From Ephydatia muelleri (lineage: Eukaryota > Porifera > Demospongiae > Spongillida > Spongillidae): 64,000 nucleotides of DNA. Location: NCBI GenBank assembly GCA_013339895.1, contig JABACO010000023.1, positions 1,982,444 through 2,046,443 on the forward strand. The letters are read 5' to 3'. This document shows, piece after piece, positions 19,881-30,900 of this stretch. Every line of letters begins with the position of its first letter. Position 1 is the stretch's first letter. Below the pieces are notes generated by a model. It had not been told where the DNA came from and searched no databases. It saw only the letters and a list, made by a program, of their open reading frames with translations. The position numbers and the translations under genes are program-made.

Positions 19881-22800
19881 ATGGAAACTGAAGAAGCTGT
19901 GTTTCAAAGGGCATTCTGTGCCTACAAAAACGGTCGTTACCAAGATGCAATGGATCTGCTAGAAGGAGGTTAGTCAATATCACTCTTTCTTTGTGTTGTG
20001 AGCATGCATCAAATCAGTATGAAAGCTAGGTGTTTCTGCTGCACATTGCCCTATTTATGTACGTAGCAATACTTTATTTTGCTACGAGAAACGAGAAAAC
20101 ACAAAATGGCTTTAAGTGAGTTCTTTTTCAGTAAATGCAGCTGCATTCGAGCGAGATAGATGGGCTGTTCTGAACTGTAACATCCTCGTATGCAAGATGG
20201 AGGCACGTATGAAGCCAGCCCCCTTCTCGGTTTAACTTTTACATCATTCGTCTTCTTTTTTTGACATCCCAGAAACTTAAGAGTACCGTGCAGCTGGCCG
20301 AGGTGCTGGAAGGGTACAGAGATATGTGGCAGAGAATTAAAGGTAGGCGCACGTGACTTCTGCACTAGTTTTATGTCCAGCTGCGCAACCTTAGGGCTTC
20401 CGCCGTGTAGAAAGAACTTGCCAGTAGAGTTGGCCACATGCTGCAATGCCTGTCAAACTATCTACTGTTTGTGGCAAGGCGGGGACACGCATTTCATTAA
20501 GGAGGGGCTCAACCTCAGCGAAGAGGCTATCACGAGAGGTGAGCGAATCAAGAACCTTCGGACTTCGGTAGAGAGCCTTAACTTGGCCTGTTCTTGTTTA
20601 CCTTCCAGCCAGCCAGTGCTGCAACGTTGACACTGTTAATGTAGCAAATGTACTGGTCCAGTTGGCAGCCAAGCTCTCACACACTGATGGAAAGGATGGC
20701 GACAACTCAGTGTCTTCATTAGCGTTGCAGTGCCTGATGAGGCTGGCTCTCCTTCACACCATGTTCCTGAGCACTGAAGGTACACATGGGTATGGACAGA
20801 AAGGTGCTTTGCATATGCTGTGGGTACATGGGTACATGGGGACATGGGTACATGTTGTCTGTGTATGTGTGTATATGTGTGTGTATGTGTGTGTATGTGT
20901 GTGTATATGTGTATATGTGTGTATGTGTGTGTGTATGTGTGTGTGTGTATGTGTGTATGTGTGTCTATGTGTGTCTATGTCTATGTGTGTGTATGTGTGT
21001 GTATGTGTGTGTGTGTATGTGTGTGTATGTGTGTACATGTGTGTGTATGTGTGCGTATATGTTTGGGGGTGGGGTGGGGTAGAGTTGATGAGCAAGTGTG
21101 AGTTAGAATATTGTGACATTGTGATATACACCTTTGGTCCCAAGTTACAAAGCTGCACATTGCCTATTTAAAACAGCGAACGCAGCTGTGATCCATCTTG
21201 TCTCTTGTCACAGGACGGGATGATGAGGCATCAACCATCCTTCAATCCATTACAACCATCCTAGGCTGCCCTGGGGACCAAGAAGCGGTGGAGGTGTGGT
21301 CAGGGTGTGGCCTGCCCACCTTTTTTTAAATTCCACTCATCCCATTTCCCATCACCCACCAAACTGCTCAGCAGATGGATCCAACGAGCACAATGCTGAG
21401 AGCAAGCCTGTTAGTGGAAAAGTTCATGTGCATGAACCGTTGTGAGGCTGGTCTCCACTATGAACCATTGGAGGGCTATCTGGAAGGTTGGTCAGCCTCT
21501 TCCTAGGTGGTCCAATGTTCGTTTCTACTTTTGTGCCCCTTCCAAGCATGGCAGGCTTACCAAAGTTCAAGGTACCAAGAATCTCTGCGCACGCTCCAAG
21601 GCGTGTGTGACTGTGCACACACGCCCCTCTTGGCTATGGGAAGCCTGCTGGCCGGGTGCTGCTACATGCGCCAGGTAAAGTGGTTACCAAGCAACCTAAT
21701 ACTGTATAATAGCTAAGTATTGAATTTAATTGTTTGGGTCTCAAGTTTAGCGCTTACTGCACTTACAGATACGTGCCTTTTATACTTACAAGGTTCATGT
21801 ATTGCAAGGTTATTGTATTGTATGGGGCTATTCCTTTGATGATGGTCTATACTAAATCCCTCTGGACAACTAATAAATCCTCTGGATATTATGAAAATCA
21901 GCAAACCACAGTAGATAACTGATTTACCCTCCATCCCTTTGTATGGTCATTACCTCCTCCTCCATTTCTGCTCCCCCTCCTCCTCCATTTCTGCTCCTCC
22001 TCCTCCTCCTTCATTTCTGCTCCCCCTCCTCCTCCATTTCTGCTCCCCCTCCTCCTCCATTTCTGCTCCCCCTCCTCCTCCATTTCTGCTCCCCCTCCTC
22101 CTCCATTTCTGCTCCCCCTCCTCCATTTCTGCTCCCCCTCCTCCTCCATTTCTGCTCCTCCTCCTCCTCCTCCATTTCTGCTCCCCCTCCTCCTCCATTT
22201 CTGCTCCCCCTCCTCCTCCATTTCTGCTCCCCCTCCTCCATTTCTGCTCCCCCCTCCTTCTCCATTTCTGCTCCCCCTCCTCCTCCATTTCTGCCCCCCT
22301 CCCCCTCCTCCTCCTTTCTGCTCCCCCTCCTCCTCCATTTCTGCTCCCCCTCCTCCATTTCTGCTCCCCCTCCTCCTTCATTTCTGCTCCCCCTCCTCCT
22401 CCATTTCTGCTCCCCCTCCTCCTCCATTTCTGCTCCCCCTCCTCCTCCATTTCGCTTCCCCCCACATTCACAATCACCCTTACTTCATCCTCCATTCCCC
22501 TTCATCCTCCATTCCCCTTACTTCATCCTCCATTCCCCTTACTTCATCCTCCATTCCCCTTACTTCATCCTCCATTCCCCTTACTTCATCTCTCCTCCAT
22601 TCCCCTTACTTCATCCTCCATTCCCCTTACTTCATCCTCCATTCCCCTTACTTTCATCCTCCATTCCCCTTACTTCATCCTCCATTCCCCTTACTTCATC
22701 CTCCATTCCCCTTACTTCATCCTCCATTCCCCTTACTTCATCCTCCATTCCCCTTACTTCATCCTCCATTCCCCTTACTTCATCCTCCATTTCCCCTTAC

Positions 22801-25171
22801 TTCATCCTCCATTCCCCTTACTTCATCCTCCATTCCCCTTACTTCATCCTCCATTCCCCTTACTTCATCCTCCATTCCCCTTACTTCATCCTCCATTCCC
22901 CTTACTTCATCCCCCATCCCCTTACCCCACACTCCCCATCCTTCCATTCCTCTTACCCCACACTCCCCATCCTTCTGCAGGGCAAACTCCAGCTGGCTCT
23001 TTGCAGCTTCCAGAGGTGCCTTCCGGTCCCCAGCCTGTCTGCTGCCAGCACTGCACAACTGCGTGCAGGTATTCAGGTTGCTTGGCAATGAAGAGGCGGA
23101 GTTTGGCTTCAGACGACTCCTGATGGAGCCCTGGAGAAAGGCTGGGAACCCGAGGGAAGGGAGAGGAAGGACTGGAGGGCATGTCCACAGCAATCGCTAT
23201 CACTACAACCTCCTCCATGTCCAGTACGATAGCGCCATGAGGGCACTGCAGTGCAAGAGGTTAAAATGCCGTGTCAGGGTGATCCCCACTTCCCCTCCCC
23301 CGCCTCACCCCACCCCTTTCACCTCCTATCCCCACTTCCCCCCCCCCCCCCCCCGCCTCCCCACCTCATTCTTTCCCTCCCACCTCCCCTCCCACCTCCC
23401 CTCCCATCCTCCCATCCCTCCCCACCCTGAATGCAGATACAGAACAGCATCCAGGCTAATAAAATGCGTCATTGATGTCATGAAACAGGGAAAAGAGGTA
23501 CATGCCTTTTGTTGCACCGAGCTTTCATTCCTTTTGGGAGGGTGAAAGGAGGAGGAGTTGACTCCTCCCATTTATTTTGGAGAGTAGAGGGGGAAGGACT
23601 CGGCTCCTACCATTTTCTTTTGTAGGTGGAGGAGGGGGAGGGGAGAGGGGGGAGGGGATTGTTCAGGGGAGTGTTGCTCTTCAATAAAAAAAGGCTCCTT
23701 CCCCCAGCCCCTCCTGCACCACTTACACTCACCTACCCAGCTCCACCTCCTCCTCGCACACAGCCTGTTGTCGTGCGGGGAGTACACTGAGTGCCAGGTG
23801 GTAGCCAGCAGGTTGGCATCGGCCATGAGTCCCAGCATCTCCTCCGTGGACGTGAGCGTCATTACAGGGGAGGTGGTCCTGCAAGGCTTGCCTGCGCCGT
23901 TTGCTGTCTCCGTGGTGACCTTACTTCAGAGCGTCTTTGTCAGGGGGTGTGCCCTGCAGTGCGAGAGGAACCTCGTGGATGCCCAGCAGTGCTATCAACG
24001 GTAGGGTAGCCATTTTCTGGGCACTGCATCTGTGGTACCCCAAAGGTGTCGATATCCATCCAGAATACTGAAGATTACAAATGCTACGCTTCCTCTTCTG
24101 CTGAGCTCTCCCGATCGTGAGCAGTTCCGTGTTGCTCTCCGGCAAATAGAAGACCTCAAGGTTTGGTCATGATGACAGACGTTGGTGCAGGCAACTAGTC
24201 TTCCATTTGGGAGGGGTCGATTGGGGGAGGGAGAAAGGCATCTTTCCCAGGGGATTTTGGGTGACCCCCTTTAGGGATGTTCTATGCAGAGTGTCTTTAT
24301 GTCATTTTGTCCCCCATTTAGGGGATGTTCTGTTCACAAAGCCCCCCCTCCATTTAGGGGCGTGTCTTTATGTCATAAAGTCCCCCATTTAGGGGCATGT
24401 CTTTAAGTCATAAAGTCCCCCATTTAGGGCATATCTCTATGTCATAAAGTCCCCCATTTAGGGCATATCTCTATGTCATAAAGTTCTCCCATTTAGGGGC
24501 ATGTCTTTATGTCATAAAGTCCCCCATTTAGGGGCGTGTCTTTATGTCATAAAGTCTCCCATTTAGGGGCGTGTCTTTATGTCATAAAGTCTCCCATTTA
24601 GGGGCGTGTCTTTATGTCATAAAGTCCCCCATTTAGGGGCATGTCTTTATGTCATAAAGTCCCCCATTTAGGGGCGTGTCTTTATGTCATAAAGTCCCCC
24701 ATTTAGGGGCATGTCTTTATGTCATAAAGTCCCCCATTTAGGGGTGTGTCTTTATGTCATAAAGTCTCCTGGCACACATCTCTGCAGGTCTCCACCCTCA
24801 ACAATCTAGCTGTGATTGCTGTGGCCAGGGCAGAGCATAGCCAATCCTTTGCTCTGATCGTACAGGCCCTGGCCTGCCCGAGGGGCGTGAGCGAGACAAC
24901 GGTAGCCAACTACGTGCAGCTGCTACTGAAACAGGGAAAGAAAGCCGACGCCTACACCAGCTGGCTTCAATACAGAGGGAAGCTACCAGCAAGTGTCCGT
25001 GGTGGGACAGAAATGCTGAAGGACGCCCAGTCTGTCAGCATGCCCAGGTGTGTGAAAAACGATGCGTGTTGCATGCCACCAGTGAGGGAGTGTTACCTTT
25101 GCAGTGACGAGGGACAGCTGGATATTGAAGCGCTCAATTTTTGGGTTTTGCAGAAGAGGGTGGAGAAATGA
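19881..25171 (+). CDS. FANCG-like TPR protein
   Basis: Fourteen exons: 19881-19968, 20132-20202, 20273-20342, 20425-20538, 20609-20779, 21214-21293, 21375-21486, 21547-21674, 22981-23259, 23437-23497, 23741-24000, 24064-24160, 24788-25047, 25105-25171. All phases agree after removing one surplus base in exon 9 (about 23040-23068). The product is about 618 residues; human FANCG is 622. Collinear resemblance to FANCG as I remember it: WAVLNCNILVCKME, LEGYRDMWQRI, SLLAGCCYMRQGKLQLALCS, LGNEEAEFGFRRLL, HSLLSCGEYTECQVVASRL, NYVQLLLKQGKKADA. FANCG is a TPR scaffold of the Fanconi anaemia core complex. Another TPR protein is possible, since the identity rests on weak, collinear similarity. Two introns are filled with minisatellites; intron 2 may use a GC donor. 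Confidence 0.6.
20860..21062. repeat. TG/TATG microsatellite
   Basis: A run of mixed TGTGTATG units within an intron of the FANCG-like gene. Long ORFs here (Cys/Val-rich, or His/Thr-rich on the other strand) are artefacts. Confidence 0.93.
21950..22455. repeat. Intronic minisatellite, 20/23-bp unit
   Basis: Tandem CCATTTCTGCTCCCCCTCCT units, with CTC-extended variants, in the FANCG-like intron 21675-22980. It runs into a second, unrelated array. Confidence 0.93.
22480..22920. repeat. Intronic minisatellite, 21-bp unit
   Basis: About 20 copies of a 21-bp unit (CATTCCCCTTACTTCATCCT plus C) directly after the 20/23-bp array. Both are C/T-rich on the plus strand. Confidence 0.93.
24265..24770. 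repeat. Intronic minisatellite, ~34-bp unit with internal near-palindrome
   Basis: About 14 copies of a roughly 34-bp unit in the FANCG-like intron 24161-24787. Each unit contains CTTTATGTCATAAAG, nearly its own reverse complement, followed by TCCCCCATTTAGGGG. Confidence 0.9.
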
Positions 25172-25359
25172 CAGGCTGACTTAAACCTGATGGCTTTGTG
25201 TCTATTGTTCCAAGTGTGTCAATCATGTACTACCAATGCAGCAAATTCACTTTTTAAAAAGGACTTCACCAACACAGACATTACAATGGGAAACTAATTT
25301 CATTCCAATACCACACCAAACAGGAGGTTGCATCAGTTGTTTTGCCACGACAGTCCAGC

Positions 25360-26647
25360 CTAGTAAGGTACGTTGAATGGAAAGAAGGGATGGTTGCGAT
25401 CTCGTGCCTGTGGCTTTCCATCCACCTGCACACGCAGGAAGGGTAAGCGTCAAACGCACATACTGTATGTAATTTCAAGCGATGAGGCTCACCATAACCA
25501 TTGGAATGACATATCTGAATGTTGTCCCAAGTGATTCCAGCTCAGTAATGTCCTCCTCAGACAGCTTGAAGTCAAACACCTGAATAGTTGTGTGTGTGTG
25601 ATATGGTAACTCATCACTTAACCTTTGGTATCATAAGCCTCCCTTCCCCCCCCCCCCCCCCCCCCCCCCACCAATTCACTCACATCAATGTTTGCCTTTA
25701 TCCTTTCTGGTGTGGCACTCTTTGGTAACACGACGACACCTCGGTCCACATGGAACCGAATGAGCACCTGGGCTGGGGTCTTCCCATACTTCTCGGCAAT
25801 CTTGGCCACTGTGGAATCCTTGAGCACCATTGGGTCCTCAGGCTTCGCCCACGGACGATCAGGGGAACCCAAGGGACTGTACGCCTCAAACAGGATGTTG
25901 TGCTTTTTGCAGTGAGCGATGAGTTCCTTCTGATTGAGGTAAGGATGGCATTCACACTGCAGCACTGCTGGCTGGATGGTGCATTTACTCATGATCTGGG
26001 GAGGAGGGAAAATAATAATTAAAGCATACGTGCCCCCCAATTTCTTACCAAATCGATTTGTTGGCTATTAAAGTTGGACAGCCCAATGTGTCTCACAAGA
26101 CCCTCCTCCACGCACTTTTCCAACGCACCCCAGGTTTCCAGGAAGTGGGCGTCGTCGTAGATGATGCTCCCGTCGGGGTTTTTGGGGAAAGGGTCGTTCC
26201 CGGGTCGGAACCCGAGCGGCCAGTGGATGAGATAGAGGTCGAGGTAGTCGAGCTGCAGGTCTGCTAGCGTCTTCAACAGCGCTGGCTTTACATCTTCTGC
26301 CCTGCAAAATGACACGCACGATGCAAAGCCGCTCGATGTTACAAACACGCTGTGTTGAAGAACATGAATGCGTACCTATGCTTAGTGTTCCACAGCTTCG
26401 ACGTTAGGAACAGATCTTCTCGCTTCAGGTTACCGCCGGTCTTGGTCAGCTGTGCTTTGAGGGTCTTGCCAATGTCGACTTCGTTTCCGTAGACGGCTGC
26501 GCAATCGATACTCCTGTATCCGGCCTCGATGGCCAGCTCGACAGCGCGGACCGCCTGGTCGTCCTTGCTTTTCCACGTTCCCAACCCAACGAAAGGGATT
26601 GGCTTGCCAGTATAAAGCCTTGCGCAAGTCTGGGACGCTGCAGACAT
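25360..26647 (-). CDS. Aldo-keto reductase (AKR1A1-like aldehyde reductase)
   Basis: Five exons: 26647-26376, 26301-26049, 25995-25684, 25579-25493, 25425-25360; phases agree, 329 residues. The family tetrad is visible: Asp and Tyr in [14 protein letters not shown], Lys in LFLTSKLW and His in YLIHWPLG. The NADPH-binding [13 protein letters not shown] is present. The carboxy end ([18 protein letters not shown]) resembles AKR1A1. It reduces aldehydes with NADPH in the cytosol; substrate range cannot be read from sequence. It is head-to-head with prefoldin 3, 92 bp between start codons. An intron holds a poly(C) tract (about 25647-25669). Confidence 0.92.
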
Positions 26648-26739
26648 GGTTAGAAAAGAATTATATGAGCTGCAGCAACTAAGCTGGGGTTTGTACGATA
26701 AAATTTTGATTTCTGCTACTAATAAATAGAGCAGAAAGC
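26648..26739. promoter_or_regulatory. 92-bp bidirectional promoter, AKR / prefoldin 3
   Basis: The two start codons face outward across 92 bp. No motif is assigned with confidence. Confidence 0.5.
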
Positions 26740-27776
26740 ATGGCGGATGTAGAGGCCAAGGATGATATTACCAAAGAAGACACGGAGGTCAAGGCTGAAG
26801 ATGAGAATGTGAAGTCCAAGTCGGCGCCGAAGCACCTGGGGATACCCGAGGCTGTGTTCGTGGTACGTGGCGTGTGCACCCAGTGCTGCACACTTTAAGT
26901 TGAGCAAAAAAAAAAAAAAAAAAAAAAGGGAGGGGGTTAATGCAGCTCCTTGGGTTTTTCGTCTGCAGGAGGACGTAGACAAGTTCATGCAGGAGGTGGA
27001 GAACTCCTCAGCCGAAGTCGTACTGAAGCGGTTCGAAGAGCTGTACAACAAATATAAGTACATGGAGATTAGCCTGACGCAAAAGAAAAAGAGGCGAGTG
27101 GTCATCGGCGTAGGCAGCAGTACTTAAGGTTTACCGCGTGCATTTGCTGGGACCCTGTAATTTCAGGCTGAGGAACCAGATACCAGACATACAGAAGTCA
27201 TTGGACGCGGTTAACTTTGTGAAGTCCAAGCAGGTAAACATAATGATAAAGAAGTGTGGGTGATATTTTGAGAGGGGAAGAGAGATTGGAAGGAATAGGG
27301 CTGGCTGCTTCGTCTGTGACCCCCTGTACTCTGCACACGAGCAGGGCTCAGGGGAGCAACTGACAACCCACTACCTTTTGTCCGATGCTGTGTACTCGGA
27401 AGCGGAGATACCGATTGGTGATACAGTCTATCTGTGGTTGGGAGTGAGTGTGATGTGTCAGTGTGCTTTAACCTTGTAAACAAATGACTCTAGGCCAATG
27501 TAATGCTGGAGTATCCTGTTGTTGATGCCATTGTGCTGTTGAGCAAGAACCTCGAGACTGCAAAGTCATCTCTGCTGCAGGTTGATGAGGATCTGGATTT
27601 CCTCAAGGACCAGTGTACTACCATTGAAGTTGGTATCCTTCCCAAAATAAAAAAGTGCATGACATTATTTGATGTTAGGGATTGTCACTGCACGTTTTTC
27701 CTTAATGCGTTCCCAAGATATGGCACGAGTGTACAATTGGGACGTTAAGGAAAGAAGAAAAGCAAAGAAAGTTTAG
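26740..27776 (+). CDS. VBP1: Prefoldin subunit 3 (VBP1)
   Basis: Six exons: 26740-26862, 26969-27093, 27167-27233, 27345-27443, 27494-27632, 27718-27776; phases agree, 203 residues. Motifs typical of prefoldin 3: HLGIPEAVFVEDVDKFM, YNKYKYMEISLTQKKKR, TVYLWLGANVMLEYPV, EEDLDFLK-like DEDLDFLKDQCTT and MARVYNWDVKERR. It is an alpha-type subunit of the hexameric prefoldin chaperone that passes nascent actin and tubulin to CCT. Intron 2 starts GCGAGT after AG, a GC-AG intron. Confidence 0.95.
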
Positions 27777-27924
27777 CACACGCACCTAGTAATAACGTGA
27801 CCCATGCATTTTGTCCGTGTAAAAATTATTCCACTCGTCACTCGTGCAATGAATCACGTTTTTATTTTATTTCACCTTTACCAATAATGGTTAATAATCT
27901 GTTTGACCCGTACCCTGGTGAATC

Positions 27925-30900
27925 ATGGAGGACCTGAAGGTTTGTCGTAAAAAAAAAAAAAGCCAATTAAAATAGTAAAATTAAAGAACCAGGCAGGATT
28001 TTTTCTTTCTTCTTCTTAGTATCATCCTGGTTTTGGAGCTGAAATATCTACGGAGGCACTTCCGCATGCTTTGCCCAAGGGACAAGTGAGTCCACCCAGC
28101 ACCTGCGGCAGCGATTCGCTCTAACGATGAATTCTTATTTAGAATAACCCTCAGGTCTGTCCTTACGGGCTATATTGTGAGCAGCTGTCTGGAACGGCCT
28201 TCACGGCTCCCAGAGAGAGTAACAAGCGAAGGTAAACGCTATCCAAGCCATACAAGTCTTAATCAAAATCTCACTATAGCTGGCTGTATCGCATACGACC
28301 TTGTCCAAACCACGACCCGTTCACTCCACTGGAGCAATCTCGCCTGACGAACGACTTTAACAGCTGGCCACCAACGCCGAATCAGGTACTGGCATGTGGT
28401 TGGCGCAGTTACCCACCTTGTAGACCTATCGGTCGCGTACATTTCCAAAGCTTCGATGGGCGCCCTTCGACGTTCCGGGCGAAAACGAGAAAACGGACTG
28501 GGTGGACGGTTTGGCCACCGTATGCGGGGCAGGAGACCCGAAGTGTCGCGAGGGGATAGCGGTGCATGTATACGCGTGCAACAAGTCGATGGGAGATAGA
28601 TGTTTTTACAACTCGGACGGCGACTTCTTAATCGGTGCGCAAAGCCCTGTGTGGTGCGGTGCGGGTTGTGGAATTAACTTGGCCCCGTTTCATATAGTCC
28701 CCCAGCTTGGAGCTCTCCACATCGTCAGCGAGTTTGGACAACTATATGTGAAGCCGAATGAAATAGTCATCATCCCTGTGAGTGCTCCAATCAGTAAGGC
28801 TCCTTATGTGTTCTAGCTAACTTCACTTCATCAACACACACACCTCTCACACACACCCAAAAGCATATTCCCTCCACCAACACACACGCTTGAAGTGTGT
28901 GTGTTGGTGGAGGGAATATGCTTTTGGGTGTGTGTGAGAGGTGTGTGTGTTGAAGTGAAGTTTGCTAGAACATGTAATGAGAAAAGGTTGGTGTGCAAGG
29001 AGTTAAGTGTAGAGTGTGTAGAGGTATATATCATGTGCAAGGAGTTAAGAGGCCTGGTGTGCAGGGAGTTAAGAGGAATGGTGTGCAGGGGTTAAAAGAC
29101 ATGGTCCATGTCTTTTAACCCCTGCACACCATTCCTCTTAACCGATTATATGCGGAAGACGCAAATTTGCGTCCGTGGCCATACAGCATGTACTCCACGA
29201 CATTGCCAGTGGTTCAGTATTACGTATAGACAGCCGTAAACGTGTGATTGTTACCAACAGGTTCTTTGCAAAAGTTAAATAGCTATATCTTACAGTCTTC
29301 ATGTAGGGGAGGAATGCAGCGCGTGATAAGGTCTGATATTGCATACATACACGGCTATCAACACATCACTATATACCTATATACGTACATTCAGCGTTTG
29401 CTACCAACGCATCCCTAAGTATACTCAGCGTACAAGCATGTATGCACCCACACACAACACAAAGTCCACTCAGCGTACAGCTACACGTATACGCTCAACC
29501 ATGCAGCTACCTACATAACTACATACAATACTAATGATCGTCTCTGGTTCAAAAGCGTTCATGTCGATCACAACTGCTGCAAAACAAAACCTCACAAGAT
29601 CCCAAATATTTAGGCTAAATTCTCTCCCAAATATTCAGTCCACACCATGAGGTACAGTACGGACTGACTCTGATACCATGCATGAAAATGATAAACATAT
29701 TACTATAACAATTCCGCGTATAATCGGTTAACTCCCTGCATACCATGTCATGGTATGCAGGGAGTTAAGAGGCATGGTGGGCAGGGAGTTAAAAGATATG
29801 GTATGCAGGGAGTTAAGAGGCATGGTGTGCAGGGGTTAAAAGATATGGTATGCAGGGAGTTAAGAGGCATGGTTTAACATGACTATTGTAATGTACACAG
29901 CAAGGAATCCGCTTCACTGTCAACGTTTTTGGCCCAACACGAGGCTACATCCTGGAGGTCTTCAATGGTCACTTTCAGCTGCCCAACCTGGGCCCCATTG
30001 GTATGCCCAAACACACCTGTCATATGTGCATGTGCATGTGGATGGGGTTTTTATGTACAATTGCAATTACAAATGCTGATGTGACCACTGGTCACCTGCA
30101 TAACGTTGAGCTTCATGTGACCAATGGCCCCCACTGGGCCATAGTTACCTGGAGTACCTCCACTGGCCCCTAGTTACCTGGAGTTCAGTCACTGACCCCT
30201 AGTTACCTGGAGTTTAGCCACTGGCCCCTAGTTACCTGGAGCGCCCCCACCCCAACTTCAAGTGATGAATTCATTTAACCCTGAATTGGCCTATACTCTG
30301 TCCTCTGCTGGTTGTTGTGTCCATGTGACATCCATCATGAATGAAGCTCTGAGCATAGCATCAGACTAAACCCTTACTTTTCTTTAAAGAGTGCACCACT
30401 TTGGAAAGGGATGTGTAGCCATTGCAAATCAGTGAATGGGTACATAATTTCAGGTCAAGGAGAAAGGATTTGTTGTGCATCAGGAACATGTGGTAAATTA
30501 CTACAATGGGTCCAGAGTTTTTTTTAACTGGGCACACCCAATAGGTAACAATTGAAGGTTCTCTATCTACACTGGTAGGTGTATCTTGGGGCAGTGTTCC
30601 TGACCCTCTTTTTTTTTTTCCTGATATACATAAATGGTTCTTGTCTTATTTCTCCTTGTGGTATGAACATTTTGCCAAATTTTACCAGTGTCGAAACAAT
30701 GATGATTGCTCAGCACTTGTAGGACTCTACAAACTTTTCTGAATGGATGAGAACAGCTTTAAGCAAGTGGCCCCATGGAAACCTGTCAATCCCTTAACAT
30801 GACTACACTCTTGCTGCACAAGTCTTGGCCATGTTAGTGAAATATGGGGCATCGGTGGAATGCTACCTTCCAATTTAAAATTCTCGTTACATTGTACCAT

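Noticed and set aside
20662-21171. Val/Cys/Met-rich and Thr/His-rich ORFs
   Set aside because: TG/TATG microsatellite read in two directions.
21898-23123. Long Pro/Phe/Ser-rich (+) and Glu/Gly/Arg-rich (-) ORFs
   Set aside because: Products of the 20/23-bp and 21-bp minisatellites within a FANCG-like intron.
24788-25171. Treating the last FANCG-like exons as a separate gene starting at 24746
   Set aside because: The exon opens with a good acceptor and joins in phase to the upstream TPR exons.
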